From the NCBI GenBank assembly GCA_965220465.1, contig CBDCPZ010000023.1:1-64000 (forward strand): a stretch of 64,000 nucleotides of DNA, given 5' to 3'. The notes below the pieces were generated by a model. That model was not told where the DNA came from. It saw only the letters and a program-made list of their open reading frames with translations, and did no database searches. Below are positions 1 through 7,942 of this stretch, one piece after another. Position numbers and translations under genes: made by a program. Within the stretch, counting starts at the first letter, position 1. Each line of letters opens with the position of its first letter. The DNA is from JAHDHW01 sp965220465. GTDB lineage: Bacteria > Bacteroidota > Bacteroidia > Chitinophagales > Saprospiraceae.

Positions 1-781
1 CAATGCCAGTGTCCAAAATCATAATTGAAGCCTTTCGCTGAGGCGTGACCTTTTCGTCTTTCAACAATTGATAAAGCTGGTCCATTTCCATGGCTTCAAA
101 TCCCCATAATTTATTTAAATATGGGTCGTTGATTTCATATTTTATGGGAGAAGGAGGAGGTAGTTTTTGTGAAATGGGTTCAACTTCAAACAATTCATTT
201 TGTTCGACCCAAATCGTTAAATCACTTTTGTCCAGTTCTTTTTCGATTTTGTGTAAAATAGCTTCTTTTTCGATCGGGATATTTACAGCATAATAATTAT
301 CCAAATCCGTGATCTCCGGATTTGCCATTTGAAAAGCAGGTTCGTAATTCAGCCCATATTTTTTAATGATTGATTCCAAATCAGAAATATTGTGGCCTTC
401 TTTTATTTCGATAAGTAATTCCCAATCTGAATCGAGGGAAATTGAGTTTTCTACGAATGTTTGTATAAGATAGGATTTGTATTTAAACTGGTAAGAACCA
501 AATAAAACCGCTAGCATAATAAAGAAAACCAGTTTATTTTCTTTGAAAAAGCTAAAGAATTGAGAAACTAATCCCAAAACAATCAGGTCTCTTGCCAATG
601 CGAATAACTTTGTGGAAAGTGCCCCGTCTGAAAAAGCCAAAGCAAATAAATAGACAAAGAAACCTCCCAAAAAAGTAGCACTCATCACTTTACTCATCTT
701 TCGGTTATCTCTAAAATAAAACCACATAATGAGTCCAAGAAGACTTATAAAATAGCTGGAGGGATATAACCAAGTAAGCAT
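1..781 (-). CDS. Membrane-anchored S8 (subtilisin-like) serine peptidase, 3' part missing
   Basis: The gene runs off the left edge; only the first 260 or so codons are present, starting at the ATG at 779-781. The N-terminus has about three hydrophobic segments (residues 1-20, 33-50 and 70-95). A prodomain-like region of about 110 residues follows. It contains LLIEIKEGHNISDLESIIKK, which resembles inhibitor I9-type propeptides. The last visible residues are IMILDTGI, which matches the conserved D-T/S-G block carrying the catalytic Asp of subtilases. The His and Ser blocks lie outside the window, so activity cannot be judged. Multi-pass helices in front of a subtilase prodomain are unusual, because most are simply secreted. 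The family call rests on the single Asp motif plus domain order. Confidence 0.72.
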   Translation of the reverse strand, partial: MLTWLYPSSYFISLLGLIMWFYFRDNRKMSKVMSATFLGGFFVYLFALAFSDGALSTKLFALARDLIVLGLVSQFFSFFKENKLVFFIMLAVLFGSYQFKYKSYLIQTFVENSISLDSDWELLIEIKEGHNISDLESIIKKYGLNYEPAFQMANPEITDLDNYYAVNIPIEKEAILHKIEKELDKSDLTIWVEQNELFEVEPISQKLPPPSPIKYEINDPYLNKLWGFEAMEMDQLYQLLKDEKVTPQRKASIMILDTGI

Positions 782-1023
782 AATTTTCAGTTTTATGAAA
801 TTAAGATATTAATATAGCGAAACTCTTTACATTAAGCAAAATAGAAAGATGAGTGTTCTCTTTTTATCGGTAGAATCCGGTTTTTAATTGACTGTTTAAT
901 TGAAAACGATCCACTCATTAAGTATTGTATCTTTTTAGTGTCTTTAAATAATGAACCTATTTTCGATTAGATAGTTTAATTTATCTATTTCTATAACACT
1001 CCTAAATCCTTTTGACTTAAACC

Positions 1024-1052
1024 TTGATTGGTCAAAAGAATTTTTATTTTTG
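1024..1052 (+). promoter_or_regulatory. Bacteroidota-type promoter for trxB
   Basis: TTG at 1024-1026 is followed after 18 bp by TATTTTTG at 1045-1052, matching the Bacteroidota sigma-A consensus (TTG / 19-21 bp / TAnnTTTG). It lies 37 bp before the trxB start. No other gene occupies the 307-bp gap between the subtilase and trxB. Confidence 0.55.
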
Positions 1053-1088
1053 CACCGAATTTTTTAGCTGCTAAAATTAAAAGATAAA

Positions 1089-2039
1089 ATGTCAGAAAAA
1101 ATAGAACATGTCAAATGCCTTATTATAGGTTCTGGTCCTGCTGGATATACTGCTGCTATTTATGCTTCAAGAGCTGGCCTGGATCCAGTACTTTATACCG
1201 GCCCTGAGCCTGGTGGCCAACTTATGATCACAACCGATGTTGAAAATTATCCGGGTTACCCTGATGGAATCATGGGACCTCAAATGATGGAAGATTTTCG
1301 TAAACAAGCGGAGCGATTTGGAACTCAGGTGAGAATGGAAATGATTTCCAAAGTGGACTTCACCGGTCCGGTACATAAAGTTTTTACAGAAAGTGGACAA
1401 GAAATTCAAGCTGATTCAGTAGTGATTTCAACAGGTGCAAGTGCGAAGTGGTTAGGATTGGAATCTGAGCAACGATTAGCACGAAATGGGGGAGGAGTTT
1501 CTGCTTGTGCGGTATGTGATGGTTTTTTCTATCGAGGTATGGAAGTCGCTGTTGTTGGAGGAGGAGATACTGCAGCAGAAGAAGCAATGTATCTTTCGAA
1601 ATTATGCCCCAAAGTACATATGATCGTTCGTCGTGACGAATTACGTGCTTCGAAAATAATGGCGGAGCGTGTTTTGAAAAACGAAAATATTGTCATGCAT
1701 TGGAATACCTCAACGGTCGAAGTACTTGGGGAAGCAGAAGTTGAAGGCGTTCGCGTGATCAATAACATTACAAAAGAAGAAAGCACTTTTCCTTTGAAAG
1801 GATTTTTTGTGGCCATTGGACATAAACCAAATACCGATATTTTTAAGGACTGGATTGATATGAAGGAAACGGGTTATATTATTACCAAACCTGATTCAGC
1901 TAAAACAAATATCGAGGGCGTTTTTGCTAGTGGAGATGCTCAAGATAGCATATATCGTCAAGCGGTAACTGCTGCAGGAACAGGTTGTATGGCGGCTCTT
2001 GATGCAGAACGATACCTTACAGATAAAGGAATCGTTTAA
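1089..2039 (+). CDS. trxB: Thioredoxin reductase (NADPH)
   Basis: This cytosolic flavoenzyme passes electrons from NADPH through FAD to thioredoxin. At 316 residues it has normal length. The FAD-binding GSGPAGY lies at residues 14-20, the redox-active CAVC at 140-143, the NADPH-binding VGGGDTAAEE at about 156-165, and the C-terminal FAD motif in FASGDAQD. The ATG follows a good Bacteroidota promoter by 37 bp, and a strong hairpin terminator follows the stop, so the gene is probably transcribed alone. Confidence 0.96.
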   Translation: MSEKIEHVKCLIIGSGPAGYTAAIYASRAGLDPVLYTGPEPGGQLMITTDVENYPGYPDGIMGPQMMEDFRKQAERFGTQVRMEMISKVDFTGPVHKVFTESGQEIQADSVVISTGASAKWLGLESEQRLARNGGGVSACAVCDGFFYRGMEVAVVGGGDTAAEEAMYLSKLCPKVHMIVRRDELRASKIMAERVLKNENIVMHWNTSTVEVLGEAEVEGVRVINNITKEESTFPLKGFFVAIGHKPNTDIFKDWIDMKETGYIITKPDSAKTNIEGVFASGDAQDSIYRQAVTAAGTGCMAALDAERYLTDKGIV

Positions 2040-2060
2040 AAAAAGCAATAAAATTATTTT

Positions 2061-2143
2061 AAAGCCCTTTTAGCTTTATGTTATTGATATTCAGTCTTTT
2101 ATATAAAAGGCTTGATTTCAATTTAAAGTTAAAAGGGCTTTTT
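2061..2143 (+). terminator. Long stem terminator after trxB
   Basis: The arms 2061-2077 and 2125-2141 are complementary over 17 bp with one G-T wobble, and a T-run follows. The loop holds a second palindrome, CTTTTATATAAAAG. Only 22 bp separate it from the trxB stop. Confidence 0.8.
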
Positions 2144-2168
2144 GATTTATTATTTTTTGCTATCTTTG
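2142..2168 (+). promoter_or_regulatory. Probable fba promoter
   Basis: TATCTTTG at 2161-2168 matches the Bacteroidota -7 element exactly. The best upstream TTG (2142-2144) sits 16 bp away, shorter than usual, and overlaps the end of the trxB terminator. It leaves a leader of about 80 nt before the aldolase ATG. Confidence 0.5.
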
Positions 2169-2255
2169 GCGGAGCATTTCTGCTATTTTATTATTGAGAA
2201 AAGTGTAAATTTTTTATACCCAAACCTGAATTTCAAATACAAAAAATAGATTCAA

Positions 2256-3335
2256 ATGATATCAACTTCTACTAAATTTCGTGCAGGTGTTTTATGGGGA
2301 GATGAGGTTACCGAATTGCTGAATTATGCAAACGAAAACAACTTTGCTTTACCTGCTGTAAATGTAATTGGAACGAATTCAATTAATGCTGTTTTGGAAA
2401 CAGCGCGTTCGGTCAATTCCCCGGTTATGATTCAATTTTCAAATGGTGGAGCCAGTTTTACTGCTGGTAAAGGGCTTTCAAACGAAAATCAGCAATCAGC
2501 AATTTTAGGAGGAATTTCCGGAGCAATGCATGTTCATACGATGGCGAAAGCATACGGAGTGACTGTTATTTTGCATACGGATCATTGTGCTAAAAAATTG
2601 TTGCCTTGGATTGATGGTTTGTTGGATGCAGGCGAGCGATTTTATGAAAGTAGAGGATATCCGCTTTACAGCTCACATATGCTTGATCTTTCTGAAGAGC
2701 CTTTGGAAGAAAATATAGAAACCTGTGTTCGCTATTTTGAAAGAATGAATAAAATCGGAATGACCATCGAGATCGAACTTGGTGTGACCGGTGGTGAAGA
2801 AGATGGCGTTGACAACACGGATGTAGATAGTTCTCGCCTTTATACACAGCCTGAAGAAGTTAGCTTTGCTTATAGTGAATTGAGCAAGATCAGTGATAAA
2901 TTTACAATCGCTGCTGCATTTGGAAATGTTCATGGGGTTTACAAACCAGGGAATGTTGAGTTGAAGCCAATTATTCTTAAAAACTCACAGGATTTCGTGA
3001 CCAAAAAATACAAGACCAAACCAAATCCTATCAATTTTGTATTCCATGGAGGATCTGGAAGCTCTCGCGAAGAAATCAGAGAAGCTATTGAATATGGCGC
3101 TGTAAAAATGAATATTGACACAGATATGCAATGGGCATTTTGGGATGGTATCCGCAATTATTATGAAGGAAATCGTGATTATCTACAAACTCAAATCGGT
3201 AATCCCGATGGAGAGGATTCTCCCAATAAAAAATATTATGATCCACGTAACTGGCTGAGAAAAGGAGAGGAATTTTTTGTGAATCGCCTAAAAGTTGCTT
3301 TTGAAGATTTGAATTGTTTGAATAAGAATAGTTAG
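2256..3335 (+). CDS. fba: Fructose-bisphosphate aldolase, class II
   Basis: This cytosolic zinc enzyme interconverts fructose 1,6-bisphosphate with DHAP and glyceraldehyde 3-phosphate in glycolysis and gluconeogenesis. At 359 residues it matches class IIA enzymes such as E. coli FbaA. Visible catalytic blocks are HTDHCAKK (H107, D109, H110), the IEIELGVTGGEEDGV segment with a metal/loop glutamate, GNVHGVY and FHGGSGS with the later zinc-ligand histidines, and NIDTDMQ near the substrate phosphate site. It stands alone between the trxB terminator and a low-complexity spacer, convergent with dnaG. Confidence 0.96.
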   Translation: MISTSTKFRAGVLWGDEVTELLNYANENNFALPAVNVIGTNSINAVLETARSVNSPVMIQFSNGGASFTAGKGLSNENQQSAILGGISGAMHVHTMAKAYGVTVILHTDHCAKKLLPWIDGLLDAGERFYESRGYPLYSSHMLDLSEEPLEENIETCVRYFERMNKIGMTIEIELGVTGGEEDGVDNTDVDSSRLYTQPEEVSFAYSELSKISDKFTIAAAFGNVHGVYKPGNVELKPIILKNSQDFVTKKYKTKPNPINFVFHGGSGSSREEIREAIEYGAVKMNIDTDMQWAFWDGIRNYYEGNRDYLQTQIGNPDGEDSPNKKYYDPRNWLRKGEEFFVNRLKVAFEDLNCLNKNS

Positions 3336-3515
3336 GTGTGAGGAGTCAGGGATGAGATATGAGGTGTCAGGTGTCAGTCAGTAGCAAATGGGGAGTAGTG
3401 AGTTGCAAGTAGTTAGAGGTCAGTAGCGAGATGAGAGTTGCGAGTATTCAGATTGGAGAGGTGTGCAATGAGTTGAGAGTCGAAGAAAAACTCCAAACTT
3501 CAAACTCTGAACTCG
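3336..3515. repeat. Degenerate GAGTT/GTTAGA low-complexity spacer
   Basis: The 180 bp between the convergent fba and dnaG genes are purine-rich on the plus strand and built from drifting short units (gagt, tcagt, gttgcgag, gttagag). It ends in aactccaaacttcaaactctg, the inverse of the gaagtttgaagtttg text seen near 26440. No ORF or hairpin terminator was seen. It looks like a decayed member of the same family as the repeats at 26409 and 63526. Confidence 0.5.
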
Positions 3516-5492
3516 TTACTTCAAAACGACAGTTTTTAGTTTTTTTGCTAATTCGTCCCTCATGGCGAGAAGGCGCTGTTGCATTTTAAGCAACTTCATC
3601 ATTTTGGAAGTGTCTCCTTTTTCATTGAATTCTTTCAATCGTTCCTGGTTTTTCTCACACATTTTAATAATCTTTTTCAATTTAAATCGATGCAAAGCAG
3701 AGATGCTGTCTTGCAGAAAGTTTAGATCGGGTGCAGGTTGAGTTTGAAGATCAATGTCCCAAAGCTTTTTCCAGTTTGGACTAAATTCAAAAGGAGTATG
3801 AATTAAATCTATGGCAAATGTTCTGATTTCAGCATCTTGGTGATCCGTGAAATATTGGGTCGTAATTGCCTTTTTACTCGTTGTTAAGGTCAGACATTCT
3901 TTTGCAATCTTTTCACATAATTTATTATCAAAATCATCCATCACCTCTTCAATATTACTAATAATGTAAGCTGCTACGGTTATATTGTTTTCCTTGTCGA
4001 AAAGCTCACCACCGCTTGCGATCAAAATCCGGGCAATATCCTTTTCCTGAAACTCGATATGTGAAACGGAAGGTTTTTTATCTGTTTGTAGATTCCCTAA
4101 ACCACTTTCAGGAGAAGGTTCCAAACTCATCAACTCTTCGGTTAATTGTTGATGTGTTTTTTGAGAGGAAATCTGATCCTGTTGCCGCCTTTTATTGAGC
4201 TTTTGCCGGACAATTTTATTGGTTTCATTGATCATCACTTGCTCTTCCATTTCAAGAACATGCGCGCATTCTTTGACGTAGACAGAACGTTTCAATGGAT
4301 CAGGGATTCCTGCAACACTATTGACGATATCTTTTATTATTTCCGTCTTTTTTATGGGATCGTTTTTCGCTTCTTTTAGTAAGAGGTTTGTTTTAAAAAG
4401 GATAAAATCTTTTGCATTTTCGTCAATGAAGCTTTTGAATTCACTGCTGCCAACTTTCTGTAAATACGAATCGGGGTCTTCCCCTTCCGGCAACAAAACA
4501 ACTTTGACATTCATGTCTTGCTCAAGAATCAGATCAATACCCCGAAGTGCAGCTTTTACACCAGCTGTATCGCCATCATAAATAACCTTGATGTTAGGAG
4601 TATATCTTTTTATTAACCTGATCTGGCCAACCGTAAGAGAAGTTCCGGAAGATGATACCACATTTTCAATTCCCGCTTGATTCAATGAAATGACATCAGT
4701 ATACCCTTCAACCAAGACGCACTCATCTTGCTGCCGGATTCCTTTTTTCGCATGAAACGCCCCATAAAGCACTTTGCTTTTATTGTAAATCTCGGTTTCA
4801 GGAGAATTGATATATTTAGGGATTTTTTTATCTTTTTGAAGGGTCCGTCCTCCAAAACCGATGACTTTTCCAGCGAGATTATGGATCGGAAACATTACCC
4901 GGTTTCGAAAGAAATCGGTATCGTATTGAGAAGTTAAAGCAATCTTTCGAAGGAGTTCAATATTAAAACCTTTTTGAACTGCTGTCAGCGTAAAAATATC
5001 CTTTTTTTCGGGGGCGAATCCCAACCCAAATTTTTTGATCGTTTCTTCTCTAAAACCTCTTTCTTTAAAATAACTCAAACCCACACTTTTTCCTTTTGGC
5101 GTATTCAAAAGCTGATCCGCATAATATTCTTTTGCAAATTCGGTAATAATGAAAAGGCTGTCGAGATATTTGCGTTCTTCGATGTTTTCCTGGCTCGTTT
5201 GGGTTTCCTCAACTTCAATGTTATATTTTTTTGCAAGATGCAGCAGTGCTTCAGGGAAAGTGAAATTTTCATGCTCCATCAAAAACTGGACGGCGTTACC
5301 ACCTTTTCCACATCCAAAGCATTTGTAAATGTTTTTTGCAGGAGAGACCGTAAATGAAGGAGTCTTTTCATTGTGAAAAGGACATAAGCCAAGCAAATTG
5401 ACGCCTCGACGCTTGAGGTTGACATACTCCTCAACGATTTCTTCCACTTTCGCAGTTTCCAATATTTGCTGCACTGAATTTTGTGAGATCAT
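3516..5492 (-). CDS. dnaG: DNA primase
   Basis: This protein synthesises RNA primers at the replication fork. It has 658 residues. The N-terminal CHC2 zinc-binding domain has ligands C37, H40, C58 and C61 (CPFH ... CFGCGKGG). The catalytic core shows the TOPRIM glutamate in VLVEGYTDV and the metal-binding VIYDGDTAG. The C-terminal third (from about residue 430) is a variable helical region suited to helicase interaction. A TATTTTTG candidate -7 box lies at 5587-5594 on the minus strand, without a clear TTG partner. The gene is not in a macromolecular-synthesis operon here. Confidence 0.96.
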   Translation of the reverse strand: MISQNSVQQILETAKVEEIVEEYVNLKRRGVNLLGLCPFHNEKTPSFTVSPAKNIYKCFGCGKGGNAVQFLMEHENFTFPEALLHLAKKYNIEVEETQTSQENIEERKYLDSLFIITEFAKEYYADQLLNTPKGKSVGLSYFKERGFREETIKKFGLGFAPEKKDIFTLTAVQKGFNIELLRKIALTSQYDTDFFRNRVMFPIHNLAGKVIGFGGRTLQKDKKIPKYINSPETEIYNKSKVLYGAFHAKKGIRQQDECVLVEGYTDVISLNQAGIENVVSSSGTSLTVGQIRLIKRYTPNIKVIYDGDTAGVKAALRGIDLILEQDMNVKVVLLPEGEDPDSYLQKVGSSEFKSFIDENAKDFILFKTNLLLKEAKNDPIKKTEIIKDIVNSVAGIPDPLKRSVYVKECAHVLEMEEQVMINETNKIVRQKLNKRRQQDQISSQKTHQQLTEELMSLEPSPESGLGNLQTDKKPSVSHIEFQEKDIARILIASGGELFDKENNITVAAYIISNIEEVMDDFDNKLCEKIAKECLTLTTSKKAITTQYFTDHQDAEIRTFAIDLIHTPFEFSPNWKKLWDIDLQTQPAPDLNFLQDSISALHRFKLKKIIKMCEKNQERLKEFNEKGDTSKMMKLLKMQQRLLAMRDELAKKLKTVVLK

Positions 5493-5889
5493 CTTGCCCT
5501 ACTTTTCAATAATATAATATTTTTTAGACAATTTTTTATTGTAAAAACAATTGTTTGTTTTCCAATGAATTGTACCGGAATTTCACCAAAAATACGAAAA
5601 AAAGCCCTTTTAATGATTAATTAACTAGCGTTAAAAATATTTAACTATAAATCATTTTAATATAAAAATATGATGTAAATCAATGAATTATAAAATTAAA
5701 TTTAACATACATTAAAAACTATAACACAGGCAGCCCAATAATCCAGCATAATAAAGGCAATCTTTTGCGTTATACCCCTGAATTTAAGATTGAGCGTCAA
5801 ATGAGACAAAAAATCAATCTTCTTTCAAAATAAAAATACGAACCTCTTCGGAGATTTAAAGAATAATGGGTGTTCTCATAGTGTGTGGG
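5493..5889. other. AT-rich intergenic region without a supported ORF
   Basis: This stretch between dnaG and the next minus-strand gene is very AT-rich up to about 5710. After that it becomes more mixed, with a short UUCG-closed stem (CTC TTCG GAG, 5844-5853). The segment 5841-5846 (aacctc) is also complementary to 5907-5912 (gaggtt) in the downstream hairpin. The minus-strand ORFs of 69 and 99 codons crossing the region read through hairpin DNA and resemble no family, so they were not annotated. Confidence 0.4.
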
Positions 5890-5931
5890 CTGCCCCGCAA
5901 CCAAACGAGGTTGTTGGGGTAGTTTTTTTTT
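5890..5931 (+). terminator. Plus-strand intrinsic terminator with no obvious plus-strand gene
   Basis: The arms 5890-5902 (ctgccccgcaacc) and 5909-5922 (ggttgttggggtag) pair with G-U wobbles and one bulge around a 6-nt loop, followed directly by nine Ts (5923-5931). The nearest upstream plus-strand gene ends at 3335, so the transcript that would end here is unknown. Confidence 0.55.
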
Positions 5932-6010
5932 GTGGAAAAGTGAAAACACAGGTAAAGAAACACAAGGATTGTAAAGATTGTTTTTGAACCCAAAAAATAT
6001 AGACATATTA

Positions 6011-6052
6011 AAAAGAAGGGCGAAGAAACCATGGTTTCTTCGCCCTTCTTTT
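6011..6052 (-). terminator. Perfect 42-bp palindromic terminator
   Basis: 6011-6031 and 6032-6052 are exact reverse complements, with A/T runs outside. It starts 15 bp beyond the stop of the minus-strand T9SS gene and is the natural end of the 9763-6067 operon. It is symmetrical, so it would work in either direction. Confidence 0.85.
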
Positions 6053-6066
6053 TGGTGAAAACCAAA

Positions 6067-7896
6067 TTATCTCGAAACAACCAATTTTTGGTTAATATTC
6101 CCTTTGTCTGTTTGGATATGAAGGAAATAAGTTCCGTTTGGAAGCTGTGAGGCATCCAATTCGAGGCTATGCTTTCCGCTGGTATAGCTTGATTTAGAGG
6201 ATAAATTACTTAACTTCTGCCCAAGGGTATTGTAAATATCAAGTTGTAAATCAAGGACTTCGCTTAATTCAAGTTGAATATAAAATTGATTGGATGTTGG
6301 GTTTGGAAATACGAATAATTGATCAATTCCGTCAGGAAGGCTGATGCCAAGCGGTACAACCATAATATTGACAGTTACAATGCTATCACAGCCATTTGAA
6401 GCAATATAATTTTCTACAATCGTAGTATCGTTACTATACGCAATACCATTATAAAATCCACCCGATTGGAAGGAAGTATCAATTGTGTTTAAGATTGTAG
6501 GTATTACATCGAGTACCAAAGTTGTTGTCATTAAACATCCCGTTGAGTCGGTATCGGTTTGAGTATAAGTTCCTGGTTCTGAATATGTAATACCGCCGAT
6601 CTCAACTGTCCCACCCTCGCAGATCGTAACTTCAATGTGAGTGTCAGGTGGAGGCAGCACAACGAGATATAAATAAACTGTACTATCACAGCCACCCTGG
6701 CTTTCCAGTTCGTTGGAGTATTCTCCGGATTCCGAAAATTCAAACCCCCAAATAGGGTAGGTCACTCCCTCGCAAATGGTATCTTCAAGCACGGTCTCAA
6801 ATGATGTTACTATTTCAAGATTAAGATATAATGTGCTGTCACATCCTTGTGATGAAGTCAGCAAATTTTCATAATTGCCACTTTCTGTATAAATACTATC
6901 TCCAAATTCATATCCTATGCCTTCACACAGGCTTACATCCAAAATAATTTCGTATTCGGGGTAAATGGTCAAATCAAGATTGAGAATACTATCGCAGCCA
7001 CTACTGTTTGTGTAAACCTCCGAATAAAAGCCACTTTCCGAGTAAAACTGGCTTTCAAACTCAATTGAATCACCTTCACAAAGTAACTCTACAAAAGTAG
7101 TCGTTTGATTAACTCCAAGACTGTTTACAGTGATACAACTCTCGAGGCCAACAAAACATCCATTGCTTGGAGTGACACAAATTTCAATATCGCCTTCTGC
7201 TTCAATGGCGATTTCAACTTCAGAGGTTCCTTGTCCACTGATGATATTGGCAGTAGAATCGGTTGTCCAATCAAAGTAAGCTGCAAATTCAAATGAATCA
7301 ATGCTAAAAATTGCTACATCACCTGAACAAAAAGAACTGTCTCCTTGAATTATAGCCACCTCGTTTGTGATATCAAAAGAGGCTGTACTTCCTTTTACAA
7401 CATCAATCTCATAATCACAAATATCTCCTCCACAACCGTCAATTAACAGGTAATAAACCTGACCTATAATGAAATTTGTACTACTCAACATTATAGGGTC
7501 CGTTGTGCAACCGCACTGTTCCGCTAAAGGTTCTGAAGCCAGGCCATCACCATTTACTCCTCCGGATTCCTCACAAGCTGCGTAAATCGCAGCCTGAATT
7601 CCAATATTCCCACCAGTTGACTGACAGTTCGATGGAGTTATGACGATTGCAATCCCTTCTGTTCCTGCATAAAAGGCAAGCCAATCATCATTGTTTATAA
7701 CTGCTGTTCCTCCACAACCTGGCATTGGTTCGGTAATGCCGATTTGAACGTCTAAAGTATTACAATAACCATCTATTCCCTCACAATTTGGGATTGCAAG
7801 ACCACAGCCTGATGCAACTGGATAGGGAGGACATTGAGCGTTGGTGATATTTTGAAAAATGAAAGCCATGATTAGAAGTAAAAAAGTCTTTTTCAT
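6067..7896 (-). CDS. Secreted T9SS protein with cysteine-flanked beta repeats
   Basis: I place the start at the ATG 7894-7896 (MKKTFLLLIMAF...), which begins a clean signal peptide. The longer reading frame to 7971 adds 25 non-signal residues and overlaps the upstream gene. The mature protein (about 590 residues) has an N-terminal Cys-rich region with CGGTAVINNDDWLAFY and VYYLLIDGCGGD, a PKD-like segment, then about five repeats of 60-70 residues. Each repeat opens with CEG and ends with GCDS followed by a beta strand. The C-terminus is a type A sorting domain (LFVFPNPTSNQFYI ... QKLVVSR). It is probably exported by T9SS to the cell surface. The substrate is unknown. It is the second gene of an operon with the lipoprotein 46 bp upstream. 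Confidence 0.85.
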   Translation of the reverse strand: MKKTFLLLIMAFIFQNITNAQCPPYPVASGCGLAIPNCEGIDGYCNTLDVQIGITEPMPGCGGTAVINNDDWLAFYAGTEGIAIVITPSNCQSTGGNIGIQAAIYAACEESGGVNGDGLASEPLAEQCGCTTDPIMLSSTNFIIGQVYYLLIDGCGGDICDYEIDVVKGSTASFDITNEVAIIQGDSSFCSGDVAIFSIDSFEFAAYFDWTTDSTANIISGQGTSEVEIAIEAEGDIEICVTPSNGCFVGLESCITVNSLGVNQTTTFVELLCEGDSIEFESQFYSESGFYSEVYTNSSGCDSILNLDLTIYPEYEIILDVSLCEGIGYEFGDSIYTESGNYENLLTSSQGCDSTLYLNLEIVTSFETVLEDTICEGVTYPIWGFEFSESGEYSNELESQGGCDSTVYLYLVVLPPPDTHIEVTICEGGTVEIGGITYSEPGTYTQTDTDSTGCLMTTTLVLDVIPTILNTIDTSFQSGGFYNGIAYSNDTTIVENYIASNGCDSIVTVNIMVVPLGISLPDGIDQLFVFPNPTSNQFYIQLELSEVLDLQLDIYNTLGQKLSNLSSKSSYTSGKHSLELDASQLPNGTYFLHIQTDKGNINQKLVVSR

Positions 7897-7942
7897 GTTT
7901 TTAGTTTTAAGCTTTTCGATATTATAAAGAGAAAAAATTCTT

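Noticed and set aside
5797..6155. Minus-strand ORFs of 69 and 99 codons between dnaG and the T9SS gene
   Set aside because: They cross two strong hairpins and the T9SS stop region and have no recognisable domain. They are treated as chance ORFs.
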